From the NCBI GenBank assembly GCA_041160955.1, contig JBEAVK010000098.1, forward strand, positions 1 through 64,000: a DNA stretch of 64,000 nucleotides, given 5' to 3'. Within the stretch, counting starts at the first letter, position 1. Every line of letters begins with the position of its first letter. Made by a program: the position numbers and the translations under genes. The notes under the pieces are model-generated. The model was given only the letters and a program-made list of their open reading frames with translations, was not told the origin of the DNA and ran no database searches. The stretch comes from M3007 sp041160955. GTDB lineage: Bacteria > Bacteroidota > Bacteroidia > Chitinophagales > Saprospiraceae. This document shows, piece after piece, positions 51,401 through 59,926 of the stretch.

Positions 51401-53956
51401 TTATTTGAGGTATTCGCCTAACTCAGCACAACTCAATGGAGAGGTGAAATCTTTCCCCTTAATCCCTTCAAGCAAAGCGTTTTTAGTGCTTTTGAACTCC
51501 TCATTTGGATCTTTTCTGGTGCGAAGAAAATCCATATATTGTATGTGTGTTTCACATGTTCCGGCCATAAATGCAGCCGCAATACCAAGATCGTTATCTG
51601 GATTCACTTTTAACGCCTTTTCATACCATGACTTTGCTAAAGAGCAACGATAATAGGCATCATAATAAGCCAATGAGCTTGTCGCGGCTACTTTTTGCTC
51701 GACTGTTGGCTTTTTACAAGAAAAAGGCAATAAACCAACACCCAAAATCAAAAAAACAATCCATCTTCCTCGTTTCCGAACAGAAAAACCTACAGCAATG
51801 CCCAAAAGCCCAAGTGCAGTCCAGGGCAATAAAGGCAAATAAGGATTGCCATTTTCTGGAATAGACCCAATCTCATTACCCATACTTGGCAAATTACTGC
51901 TCCAACCAGACTCGATCATCAACCACCAATCGTTTCCATGATAGGTCATGTTATAATAGGCATTACCCAAAAGTAAATAATTTTCTTGTTGTTTATCGGT
52001 GGATTTCTCGTTTTTTAAGGCGATTAACTGCTCTAGAAATGTCCTTTTATTGAACGCGCTATTGTTATTGGCCTGCGAAAGCGGTACGCCAGCCACAGTA
52101 ACACCTACACTGAACGGGTTATTCCTAAAAAGTATTTCGCCATAATCTGCGATATTAGCACGCCATTGCCAATAGGTATCCGGAACGTCTTTTATGGCCA
52201 ATAATGCGCTATCGGGCTGGTCTTTCCTCATATAATACATCGCTTTGCATTCGCGGAGTTTATCGGTTTCCCAACCTTTTGGTTGCTTATCGAGGAGTTT
52301 TTCTTTGCCTGTTTGCCCGTCGTATTCAAAATTAGCATGATAGCGGTAAGGCTCATTGGCAAACCACCGCTCAAAATCCGTTTTTGGGTGTTCCACAATT
52401 TGAATTGCTTGGTCAAAATCAGCAGGTGTGCCTATTTCTAGTAGTTTTTCAAACAGCACACCAGCACTCATATAGCCCAATCCTTCATAATAGGGACTGG
52501 TTTTTCCCAATAATAGCGCACCTTTTGCACGTTCTTGTTTTTTGATAAACTGGTCAGAGAGTAGCGTCGCCAATTTTTCTTCCAACTCAACAGGCGCATC
52601 AAATGTGGATGCGTTGTCTCTAATAGATTGGAAAACTCCGGGTATTTTGTCTTCGGTAACAGTCGAAATCTGGCCTTCTCCTCCTATTTCGGCCAATACG
52701 TTGATCAATTGCAGTTGAATTTTCTGATTCATGGGCGTATTGGTAATTTGGCTACCTGTTTGCGCTAACTCCATTGTGCCTTTAAAATCGCGATCTAAAT
52801 ACGCTAAATGAGCCGCGACTAAGTACCAAAAAGCCATATCATCTCTTTTCTTTTCTTGAATGACTTGCTGCGCAAATGCCCTACATTGGTGCAAATGCTC
52901 CATATCTTTTTGTAACAGTGCATCGGCATCTAATTTAGGCGGATTTTCGTAACTAGAAGGCATTTCAACGCGATTTTGCGCGCCATAAATAACTGGGCTA
53001 AGTAGCCAGTTTTCCAACTTATTGACTTCGCGCGCCATTAACTTGGAGAGGTGTGGAACGGAAGGGTCAAATTGATACGCTTTTTGAATATCTGTTAAAG
53101 CTGGCTCAGGCTTGCGAGTGGCTGGAATAATGGTTAATGTGGCCTTGTCGCGTCCTGTGGTTGCGGCGGAAATGGATGCTTCCAATTTATCTTCATACAT
53201 GCCATGCCAAACCCAAATTGGGTTATAAAAACCAGCATCCCAAGCGCGTGCATACTTGATATTCGATTGTACTGGATCAGTTTCTTCGCAAGCAATTTGA
53301 AAAATAGCCGCTGCGCTCAACCAGTCTTTTTTTGTGTTATCATTAAAATATTGACCAAACAGGGCTTTGATTTTCTCTGTATTGTTATCGACGCGGTATA
53401 GTTTTATTAATTGATAGGCCGCTCTTCTGCACAAATCGGGGTTATTGGCAGTTGCCTGTAAAATGGTATTGCCTTCAGGGATCAATGCTGTGGCGCGAGA
53501 TTTAAATTCGTCTCCAGTCATAGCGCCATTAAAAATAGCCTCACATTTTTTTGAAAAACTTAAATATTGCAGATGTAGTGCATGGTTCGATTTATTGAGC
53601 GACGCCATAAAACTATTTTTCTTAGCAAAATTTTTGTTGGCAAAATCATCCGGTGTTACATCGTATAAAATAGCCCACACATCATTATCTTTTATTTTAT
53701 CGCCGAGCATGGTTTTCCAGGCCGCTATATTTTCTTTGCGGTAAGTGGTGTCTTCTTCCGTCCAGCGGTAATAATAATAGCGTTCGCTTGTAAAAGTAAA
53801 AGGCAATAATAGGCGTTGGTTGCTGCTATTGGATTCGAGTAGCCAGAAGCGGGTATAATCGTTGGAAAAATCAATACAGTTCCATAATAGAGGTGTGGCT
53901 ACTGCTAAAAGTGTAAGGCTAATGCTTAATTTGAAGGCGTTTGTAAAGGTCTTCAT
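51401..53956 (-). CDS. Large hypothetical membrane-associated protein with TPR-like helices
   Basis: An 851-residue protein. The N-terminal hydrophobic segment (about 8-24) is a signal or anchor, the middle is alpha-helical with TPR-like pairs (GALLLGKTSPYYEGLGYM, NYLLLGNAYYNM), then two membrane segments at about 725-775 (LPWTALGLLGIAVGF; WIVFLILGVGLLPF), and a last TPR-like segment SLAKSWYEKALKVNPDND (about 795-812). I do not recognise the family. Its start overlaps the preceding lipoprotein gene by 38 bases, so the pair is co-translated. It could be a tetratricopeptide scaffold at the envelope. Confidence 0.7.
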   Translation of the reverse strand: MKTFTNAFKLSISLTLLAVATPLLWNCIDFSNDYTRFWLLESNSSNQRLLLPFTFTSERYYYYRWTEEDTTYRKENIAAWKTMLGDKIKDNDVWAILYDVTPDDFANKNFAKKNSFMASLNKSNHALHLQYLSFSKKCEAIFNGAMTGDEFKSRATALIPEGNTILQATANNPDLCRRAAYQLIKLYRVDNNTEKIKALFGQYFNDNTKKDWLSAAAIFQIACEETDPVQSNIKYARAWDAGFYNPIWVWHGMYEDKLEASISAATTGRDKATLTIIPATRKPEPALTDIQKAYQFDPSVPHLSKLMAREVNKLENWLLSPVIYGAQNRVEMPSSYENPPKLDADALLQKDMEHLHQCRAFAQQVIQEKKRDDMAFWYLVAAHLAYLDRDFKGTMELAQTGSQITNTPMNQKIQLQLINVLAEIGGEGQISTVTEDKIPGVFQSIRDNASTFDAPVELEEKLATLLSDQFIKKQERAKGALLLGKTSPYYEGLGYMSAGVLFEKLLEIGTPADFDQAIQIVEHPKTDFERWFANEPYRYHANFEYDGQTGKEKLLDKQPKGWETDKLRECKAMYYMRKDQPDSALLAIKDVPDTYWQWRANIADYGEILFRNNPFSVGVTVAGVPLSQANNNSAFNKRTFLEQLIALKNEKSTDKQQENYLLLGNAYYNMTYHGNDWWLMIESGWSSNLPSMGNEIGSIPENGNPYLPLLPWTALGLLGIAVGFSVRKRGRWIVFLILGVGLLPFSCKKPTVEQKVAATSSLAYYDAYYRCSLAKSWYEKALKVNPDNDLGIAAAFMAGTCETHIQYMDFLRTRKDPNEEFKSTKNALLEGIKGKDFTSPLSCAELGEYLK

Positions 53957-54953
53957 GACTATAAAAAAATAAATTTTGAGCGTTTAAATCGAAAAAAACA
54001 AGGCTACAAGTGTCATTTGGGATGATTATTTGGGCTAAATCCCAAACCTGTGCAATGGCTTTTGGTGAGGCTTCTTCTGTCCGTATCCAATCGCCACGGC
54101 GAAAGTACGCATCATAGCAACTCGTATCAGCAATTACCTTAAAAATATTTTCACCATCTCTGCTTAAAAACACGCTTTCTTTCGCAGTAGTAGTGCGGAA
54201 ATCGCGTAAAAAGCCTTGGAATGCACTTCCCCTGAAGTGAATACCCCAACCGAACAGTGGCAGTGCCGCATCGAGCGGAATAGGGTAGGGAGGCGTTTGT
54301 GATAGATAAGTTTTGGCTATTTTGGGGTCTATAATTGAATTATGAGCGGATGCTTTGCTTGGGCTTTCAAAATTGTAGAGCATCAAAAGGCCGAGATCCA
54401 CGGGTGGAATACCGGTTTTTTCTCGGTATTTAACCTGATGCAACCTAATTGTTGCGCTCAAAATTGGTTTTTTAGCCCATTCTTGAACCGCTATTTGTTC
54501 TTGTAGTAATTTTAAAAAAAGGAAATATTTTTCACGTGTACTCGCAGTCCAATCGCAGTCCAATTGAATTTCAGGTATGCTTCGATGAGCGGATTGGGGT
54601 ATTTGTTGCAGGATATATTGAACTAATTCGGTCGTTTCTTTTTCTGTTATTTTTGTAAAGACGCGATTTACAATGAAGAAAACGGGAATAATTGCGATAT
54701 CCAAGGGGAGGCTGTCGGTTTGAAGCCGTGTAGTGGAGATAGGATGGACTCCTTTTTTATCCGTCCTATCCAAATCGGCATATTTTACATATACCCTTTT
54801 GGCATTCCATTGCTGTAAAGTTTGAATTTCCCAATTGGCAGGACTGAAATTAGTTTTCCAAGCATAAAAAGCAGGTAATATGACCTTGTTTGATTGAGGA
54901 GGTGTTTGACAATTCAACAAGAAAAAAAGAAAAAATAAGGGAAGTAATCGCAT
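53919..54953 (-). CDS. Lipoprotein with TIM-barrel-like (DUF3142-type) domain
   Basis: 344 residues: signal peptide RLLPLFFLFFLLNC with lipobox LLNC (Cys15). The mature part looks like an alpha/beta TIM barrel: FYAWKTNFSPA, EIQLDCDWTASTREKYFLF (acidic strand end), LSATIRLHQVKYR, LLMLYNF, and FGWGIHF. The layout suggests the DUF3142 group, distant from glycoside hydrolases. It overlaps the large TPR-like gene by 38 bases, so the two are a functional pair. The ATG lies 14 bases after the tRNA-Gln terminator, so transcription must start within or read through that region. Function not established. Confidence 0.65.
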   Translation of the reverse strand: MRLLPLFFLFFLLNCQTPPQSNKVILPAFYAWKTNFSPANWEIQTLQQWNAKRVYVKYADLDRTDKKGVHPISTTRLQTDSLPLDIAIIPVFFIVNRVFTKITEKETTELVQYILQQIPQSAHRSIPEIQLDCDWTASTREKYFLFLKLLQEQIAVQEWAKKPILSATIRLHQVKYREKTGIPPVDLGLLMLYNFESPSKASAHNSIIDPKIAKTYLSQTPPYPIPLDAALPLFGWGIHFRGSAFQGFLRDFRTTTAKESVFLSRDGENIFKVIADTSCYDAYFRRGDWIRTEEASPKAIAQVWDLAQIIIPNDTCSLVFFDLNAQNLFFYSHEDLYKRLQIKH

Positions 54954-54966
54954 AGTGAGTAAAAAG

Positions 54967-55009
54967 AAAAACGCCCAATCGATTGTTTACCAATCCATTG
55001 AGCGTTTTT
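54967..55009 (-). terminator. Intrinsic terminator of tRNA-Gln
   Basis: On the minus strand 54991-55009 pairs with 54967-54985 (17 of 19, loop of 5), ending in GCGTTTTTC and followed by TTTTTAC. It starts 6 bases after the tRNA. Confidence 0.85.
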
Positions 55010-55014
55010 AAAAG

Positions 55015-55085
55015 TTGGGTCACAAGGATTCGAACCCTGAAAAACAGTACCAAAAACTGCTGTGTTACCGTTACACCATGACCCA
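55015..55085 (-). tRNA. tRNA-Gln (anticodon TTG)
   Basis: A full cloverleaf on the minus strand: acceptor TGGGTCA / TGACCCA (7 pairs), D arm GTGT-AACGGTA-ACAC, anticodon stem GCAGT / ACTGT with loop TTTTGGT (anticodon TTG), T arm with GGTTCGAATCC, and discriminator A. CCA is not encoded. It has its own promoter and terminator. Confidence 0.95.
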
Positions 55086-55113
55086 GAACCAATGCCTTTC
55101 TTCAAAAGCGATG

Positions 55114-55144
55114 CAAAATTACAAGCACTTGTGATACTGTGCAA
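55114..55144 (-). promoter_or_regulatory. Promoter of tRNA-Gln
   Basis: On the minus strand TTG (55142-55144), 20 bases, TAATTTTG (55114-55121). Ideal Bacteroidota spacing, about 28 bases before the tRNA. Confidence 0.75.
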
Positions 55145-55173
55145 GTTTTTTTGAAGTTTTTTTAAGGTTTTTT

Positions 55174-56376
55174 TTATTTTAGTTCATTTAGCATGTTTTC
55201 TCCCTGTTTTCGGCGTGTTTCATTGCGGGTATTTTCTAAAAAACGCTCCATGGCACGACGTGCAACGCCCCGATAGCTTTCGCTGCGCTTTGCCATTTGT
55301 ACAAAAGCCAATGCTTGGTACCAGTAGAGGTCTTCTCCATACACCTCTATATTCTCAATTTTTGATAAAAACTGAAGTGCCTCGCCAGGGTCGTTTGTCT
55401 TTAGGCTGATAATCCCCATTGCAAACATGGCATCGGATCGGCAGGCGTCCAGGTCATCATTGTTGAGTATTTCATACAAAGGGTCTTGTGCCGCAGCATA
55501 ATTTTTATCAGCGTAAAAGGCATCTGCTTGTGCCAATAGTTCGGAACAGCGTTCTGGTCGAACAATGCCAGTGGTATCGTTTTCATAACGGCGGTTCATA
55601 TCGTCCAGCAGACTTTGTGGCGGCTCAAAATTTTGTTTAAAAATTTCTTCTGTTGATTTTGGTCTATTGTATAGCGTAAAACCAATATATGCCAAAGTAA
55701 GCACCACTAATGCAATAAATGCATATTTGGCTGTGGTATTATCCGATTTAATTACATTTCCATCTATACTAAGGCCGCGGTCTATATTGTCATCGTACGT
55801 CCTTATGGTTTTCCAAATGAGGAAATCCTCTTTTCGGAGTAGTGCTTCTACAGCGTAGTCGGGTAGTGTTGCGTCTGGCTCGGGCAATCCTGAGACTTGC
55901 GGAGCAAGTGCTTGTACTAATTCTGTCCTGCAAGTTGTGTCGTCTTCCACTTGTTGTTGCATGAGTGCAATCTGGCATCCACTGCTGAGCTTGCCCATTG
56001 TTTTCCAGGTGAAAATATGTTTACGTGTTTGGGCTAAGGCTGCATTACTCGGTATCCAAGAAAATGGGGAAAGAGGGGGTTCTAGCGTGCTTTTGCGTTG
56101 AGACCAAGAGATGTAATGGCTTTTGGCCATCTGAATCAATACTTCTTTTAGCGGTACATCCTCTGGGAATGCATTTTGTCGGGAAAGTTGGGCGGTATCA
56201 ATAAGTGCAGTTTGGAAAAACACATTCCCATCTGCAAGTGAGCCTCCTGCTGATTGTACAGATTTAATGATATCCAACTTGTATTTATTGTAAATAAATT
56301 GAATAGTATTTGTATCTGATTCGGCAAGTCCTAAAATCAGGTTTTTCTCTGAAAACGATAAATCGGTGTTGTTCAC
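55174..56376 (-). CDS. Sigma-like domain fused to a TM helix and TPR domain
   Basis: 400 residues from the GTG at 56376; the frame extends to 56457, but a -7 box lies at 56401-56408. Residues 9-93 look like a degenerate ECF sigma region 2 (LILGLAESDTNTIQFIYNKY, GGSLADGNVFFQTALI). Residues 122-163 look like a weak region 4 (FTWKTMGKLSSGCQIALMQQ). A TM helix at 218-236 (AFIALVVLTLAYIGFTLY) is followed by a periplasmic part with EEIFKQNFEPPQSLLDD, the kind seen in membrane anti-sigma/TPR proteins, and TPRs (AQADAFYADKNYAAAQDPLY). It thus looks like a sigma factor tethered to its own membrane partner. No partner gene lies alongside. Confidence 0.65.
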   Translation of the reverse strand: MNNTDLSFSEKNLILGLAESDTNTIQFIYNKYKLDIIKSVQSAGGSLADGNVFFQTALIDTAQLSRQNAFPEDVPLKEVLIQMAKSHYISWSQRKSTLEPPLSPFSWIPSNAALAQTRKHIFTWKTMGKLSSGCQIALMQQQVEDDTTCRTELVQALAPQVSGLPEPDATLPDYAVEALLRKEDFLIWKTIRTYDDNIDRGLSIDGNVIKSDNTTAKYAFIALVVLTLAYIGFTLYNRPKSTEEIFKQNFEPPQSLLDDMNRRYENDTTGIVRPERCSELLAQADAFYADKNYAAAQDPLYEILNNDDLDACRSDAMFAMGIISLKTNDPGEALQFLSKIENIEVYGEDLYWYQALAFVQMAKRSESYRGVARRAMERFLENTRNETRRKQGENMLNELK

Positions 56377-56400
56377 GAGTTTGTAATTTTTTTGAAAGCA

Positions 56401-56408
56401 CAAAGATA
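56401..56408 (-). promoter_or_regulatory. -7 box (TATCTTTG) of the sigma-like/TPR gene
   Basis: A perfect box on the minus strand, 24 bases before the GTG start; no -33 TTG seen. It supports the GTG as the real start. A weak hairpin (56419-56448, GGGAGCC/GACTCCC) overlaps the upstream region. Confidence 0.5.
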
Positions 56409-56612
56409 TAAAAAAAATAGGGAGCCTTGCATTACTGCAGTTGACTCCCGAAAACACCTAAAACCCTATTAACTAACTTATGAAAAAAAATCTAGAAGGA
56501 ACCCTCTGTTTTGATCTTCTCTCCACAGCGTACCCTGTCTAAATTATTTCATGTGTAACGTTATAATGTTAAGGTTTGTTTAACGAAACCAGTATTTTTT
56601 TTAAAATAGTTC

Positions 56613-56648
56613 AACAAAAAAAGTTGCCCCGAGTCTCGGAGCAACTTT
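56613..56648 (-). terminator. Intrinsic terminator of the hsp20 gene
   Basis: On the minus strand AAAGTTGCTCCGA (56636-56648) pairs with 56620-56632 with one mismatch, loop GAC, followed by TTTTTTGTTG. It lies 31 bases after the hsp20 stop. Confidence 0.85.
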
Positions 56649-56679
56649 AGTATCTTATAAATATGCTTAAATTTAGACT

Positions 56680-57102
56680 TTAGGCAATACTTATATTTTT
56701 TACAGCAGGCACTAATTCTGGTTTTTTGACCAAATCAACAAGCAAAATACCGTTTGCCAAACTAGCATTAACTTGTTCATTATCAATAGTTTCAGGTAAT
56801 TTAAACGAGCGCTCAAATGCGTTTTGAGTAAATTCTCTGCGACGGAAAACGGGCTGTGCCGAACCTTCTTCTTTAACGGTTTCTTTTTTAGCCGAAATGG
56901 TCAAAATATTTTTTTCAATTTTGACAGAAATATTTTCTTTTTCGAACCCTGGTGCTACCACTTCGAGGCGAAATCCATTTTCGGTTTCCAAAATATTTAC
57001 AGCGGCTTGCTGTGTTGTTTGTTGCTCCCACGCTGGGCTAAGAAAAAAATCGTTCCATGCGTTTCTGAAGGGATGGGCTGTTTGATGCTTTACAAATGTC
57101 AT
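56680..57102 (-). CDS. Small heat shock protein Hsp20 (alpha-crystallin family)
   Basis: A 140-residue ATP-independent chaperone that binds unfolding proteins. The alpha-crystallin domain spans about 35-130 (FRLEVVAPGFEKENISVKIE, LTISAKKE) and ends with the typical ASLANGILLVDLVKK; the N-terminal arm is short with DFFLSPAWE. The IXI-like C-terminal motif is weak (VKNISIA). It is transcribed alone with its own terminator. A palindromic pair (TGACA-TTT-TGTCA) lies 110-165 bases upstream, beyond the terminator of the next gene; no CIRCE element is seen. Confidence 0.92.
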   Translation of the reverse strand: MTFVKHQTAHPFRNAWNDFFLSPAWEQQTTQQAAVNILETENGFRLEVVAPGFEKENISVKIEKNILTISAKKETVKEEGSAQPVFRRREFTQNAFERSFKLPETIDNEQVNASLANGILLVDLVKKPELVPAVKNISIA

Positions 57103-57196
57103 ATTAGTTTATGTTTAAATTGTTATAAAATCTTGTCGATTGCTCGACATTGACTCTTATTCAAACCCTATACCAATATGTTTTTAAATGACAGAA

Positions 57197-57240
57197 AGGA
57201 TAAAACGAAAACCCAATAATGACATTTTGTCATTATTGGG
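57197..57240 (-). terminator. Terminator of the type-B T9SS gene
   Basis: A perfect 13-bp stem (57228-57240 with 57212-57224, core ATGACA/TGTCAT, loop of 3) is followed on the minus strand by TTTTCGTTTTA. It lies 86 bases after the stop of the gene at 57326. Confidence 0.75.
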
Positions 57241-57265
57241 TTGATTTTAATGACAAAATGTCATT
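57212..57265. promoter_or_regulatory. Two TGACA-N3-TGTCA palindromes, possible operators
   Basis: TGACATTTTGTCA lies at 57220-57232 and its reverse complement TGACAAAATGTCA at 57251-57263; their starts are 31 bases apart. The first forms the terminator stem. A regulator-binding role for hsp20 is possible but not proven. Confidence 0.4.
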
Positions 57266-57325
57266 AGGTGTTTTGTTTAATCGTAACAGCCGATGACTAT
57301 TGTATAGCAAGCGAGGCCATTATTC

Positions 57326-59488
57326 CTATCTCAACAAAGTTATATTGCCCTTTTTCTCCCGTACTTGTTCATTGAGGCAACGAATTCGATAATAATAGCC
57401 ATATGTTTCGGCGGGTTGAGGTTGACCTTTGTACTTGCCGTCCCATACATCATTAATATCATTGGCTTCAAATACTTTTTCTCCCCATCGGTTGTAGATC
57501 ATCCAATACACTTCCGAAGTATATCTACTTTCCATCTTTAGTATATCATTTTCTCCATCACCATTGGGTGAAAAGCCAGTTGGGAAAAATACAAATGGTT
57601 CGTCGCAAATTGGATCAAGTACCACCACTCGAACAGTGGCTTCTTGGGTACATCCAGAGGTAGAACTAATTGTAACATTATAATCTGTTGTTGAGGAAGG
57701 TGTTGCGAGTGGGTTATCAATATTGGGGTTTGTTAAAGTGGCAGATGGCGACCAATTATAACTTACACTTAATGGGAAAATTGCATTTAATTGACTGGAC
57801 TCACCATTAAGAATTGTTGGAGGGTTAGCGGTAGCACTTAATTGCCCTGCGGAGAGTACTTGTACCGTTACTTCTTTATTCCAAACACATGGTAGATCGG
57901 GTTCTTTAATCAATACCTTATAAATACTGGTGCTATCGGGCGATACAAGTGGACTGGCTATAGTGGTATTGTTTATTTCGGGCGATGGTGTCCACGCATA
58001 GATTAACTCTTGATTTGCATCAGGGTATAGTTCTATACTATCACCTACACAAATAGAATAGGTATCATAAAGTGTGATTCCTGGCGTAAATGGAATATTG
58101 AAGGGGAGCGCAATTTCATCCGAACATCCATTTGTCCCGGTAGCAGTCAGCACTATTGTGTAGTCGCCCGCCGTAATTGCTCGGAAACTAGTATCGCTTG
58201 AATTTGCAATAAAACTAAAGTTTTTTGGCCCCGATACGTACCAATTGATATAATCTATGCCATATACTGGGTCGGTACTGTTGTCCAATAGGTTAACGCT
58301 TAATCCATTGGCATCGCATTTGTCATAATCAATAGTAAATGCGGCATCCGCTGTTGTTTGGGACAACCATACGTTTTGAACAATGGTATCGGAACAACTA
58401 TAGCCCGGATTGATAATGAGCGCTACTTGGTATTGTCCGGTATCGGGGTAGGTGAAAACAGGATTTTTTTCCGTAGAAAACAAGGATAAATCGCCTCCCC
58501 AATCAAAATACCAATTAGAAATACCCAATTGATTTAATTCTGTTTGGTTAACAAACGATACCGTAAGGCTATCACATTGTCGGACAGGTGCGGTAAATGC
58601 GGCTACAGGTATGCCACAATCTGCTACATTGTACTGAAAATCGCGTCTTGTAGTTGAAATAATAGCCCCATTCCGGTATTCATCTACACAAACACCGACG
58701 ACAAAATTTCCAACTAAATTTGGAATACCTGTGATGAATCCATTTTTAGGATCAATTGCTAATGGCTGACCGCCCAATATATTACTTAGGTCGTATGGTG
58801 GCAACCAATTCACTTCTAAATATGGGCCGCTGTTAGGTGGCTGTGGCTGTGGTATATCTGGCGTACCTCCATCCAATGGCGTACAAAGCCTGTATGCTAA
58901 TGAATCTCCATCGGGATCGGTAGCAGAATGATCAAAATCTACGGGTTCGTGGACACATATTGCCAATGGCGGCCAATTGTTATAAACTGCGCTGGAGTTA
59001 CAAGATGCAATAGAAGTGGGCTCTAATTCAGAAATAATAGTGATACCTACGTCTTCTGGGAGTGGGATATTTCGGATCAACATATTTCTGCAACAACGTT
59101 GGTAAATAAATTTGTACCCGCCAGCACTTGGAGGTATTCCTTTCAGGCTAATCATAGCAACATAAGTGGTACGGTGTACGCAAATATTGGGTGGCCTCGT
59201 AAGGCAAGGATTATTTAAGTAAATACCGAGTGTGTCATCCTGCAATTCCCAATTTACTGATATGGATGATATTATTTGATAGTCTGAGTTGGCTATACCA
59301 ATGGATGCTGGATTATCAAAAGGGGGGATGCCGTTAAAGCAGTCACGGTAAACACTTAGTTTGATTTCATATAAACTATCACCTAAACAGGTATATGTTA
59401 TTTCGCCGCCTACTATATGTGTGGCAATCAATGAGTTACTACCAAGTAGGCCAATAAAAAAGAGAAAAAAGATCTTTATGTTTTTCAT
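57326..59488 (-). CDS. Secreted PKD-rich protein with gliding-motility-type (T9SS type B) C-terminal domain
   Basis: A 720-residue surface protein. Signal peptide FFLFFIGLLGSNSLIA (about 6-22); the N-terminal half starts THIVGGEITYTCLGDSLYEI, a beta-rich domain common in large Bacteroidota adhesins, with several cysteines. Two or three PKD/Ig-like domains follow (ISNWYFDWGGDLSLFSTEKN; YAWTPSPEINNT; YNWSPSATLTNP). The last about 90 residues are the type B sorting domain (CHU_C): FFPTGFSPNGDGENDILK, IYNRWGEKVFEANDIND, and YYYRIRCLNEQVREKKGNITLLR in pieces near the end. Export by the T9SS and attachment at the surface are expected. It is transcribed alone. Confidence 0.9.
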   Translation of the reverse strand: MKNIKIFFLFFIGLLGSNSLIATHIVGGEITYTCLGDSLYEIKLSVYRDCFNGIPPFDNPASIGIANSDYQIISSISVNWELQDDTLGIYLNNPCLTRPPNICVHRTTYVAMISLKGIPPSAGGYKFIYQRCCRNMLIRNIPLPEDVGITIISELEPTSIASCNSSAVYNNWPPLAICVHEPVDFDHSATDPDGDSLAYRLCTPLDGGTPDIPQPQPPNSGPYLEVNWLPPYDLSNILGGQPLAIDPKNGFITGIPNLVGNFVVGVCVDEYRNGAIISTTRRDFQYNVADCGIPVAAFTAPVRQCDSLTVSFVNQTELNQLGISNWYFDWGGDLSLFSTEKNPVFTYPDTGQYQVALIINPGYSCSDTIVQNVWLSQTTADAAFTIDYDKCDANGLSVNLLDNSTDPVYGIDYINWYVSGPKNFSFIANSSDTSFRAITAGDYTIVLTATGTNGCSDEIALPFNIPFTPGITLYDTYSICVGDSIELYPDANQELIYAWTPSPEINNTTIASPLVSPDSTSIYKVLIKEPDLPCVWNKEVTVQVLSAGQLSATANPPTILNGESSQLNAIFPLSVSYNWSPSATLTNPNIDNPLATPSSTTDYNVTISSTSGCTQEATVRVVVLDPICDEPFVFFPTGFSPNGDGENDILKMESRYTSEVYWMIYNRWGEKVFEANDINDVWDGKYKGQPQPAETYGYYYRIRCLNEQVREKKGNITLLR

Positions 59489-59717
59489 GTCAAATCAACG
59501 CACGTGTTTTTCAGGGCTAAAGTACTACATTTCAAATAAAACTAAATAGGTTTAATCTGACTGTTTGTAAAAAAGGTGCAAAAGAATTTCTAGGAAGATA
59601 CGGTGGGAGGGATTTTTGCTGCTCTGGGGGGGCGTATGCGTCTATACGCGTCCATTGCGTTTACGCGTGGGCATTGCGATCTGCGTTTATTGGGGGCATC
59701 CGCACCGGGTCATAGGT

Positions 59718-59876
59718 CATAGGGTTGCACCCTATGCTAGATATGTCGCCCTTACAGGGCTTGGGATTTACTTAGCACGAAGCATTTAAATACAAGTTAA
59801 CTTATTTTAACTTGAGTTCAAGGTCGCTTACAAGCCCTGTAAGGGCGACATATCCACCATAGGGTGGAGCCCTATG
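59718..59876. repeat. Inverted pair of 46-bp REP-like units
   Basis: The left unit 59718-59763 (reverse) and the right unit 59831-59876 match at about 41 of 46 positions with a 67-base spacer. The core is AAGCCCTGTAAGGGCGACAT followed by ATCCA and an ATAGGG/CCCTAT stem. It belongs to the same family as 22326-22371 and 22423-22468. A layout of this kind is typical for REP/BIME elements spread by RAYT-type transposases, though none is present here. Confidence 0.85.
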
Positions 59877-59912
59877 CGTGCCATCTATGCGTGCCATCTA
59901 TGCGTGCCATCC
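59874..59912. repeat. Three tandem 13-bp repeats
   Basis: ATGCGTGCCATCT is repeated at 59874-59886, 59887-59899 and 59900-59912 (the last base differs). It directly follows the REP-like unit and ends 15 bases before the permease stop codon. Confidence 0.85.
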
Positions 59913-59926
59913 TATAGATGCCATAC

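Larger units (their letters stand above)
59489..59926. other. 438-bp intergenic region filled with REP-like repeats
   Basis: From 59489 to about 59600 it is AT-rich with the upstream region of the type B T9SS gene. It then holds a GC-rich stretch with GCGTATGCGTCTATACGCG-type words (59631-59670), the 46-bp REP-like inverted pair (59718-59876) and three 13-bp tandem repeats. No coding frame stands out. Confidence 0.7.

Noticed and set aside
51700..51725. LLPFSC as a lipobox in the large TPR-like protein
   Set aside because: It lies deep in the C-terminal part after two membrane segments, not at the N-terminus.
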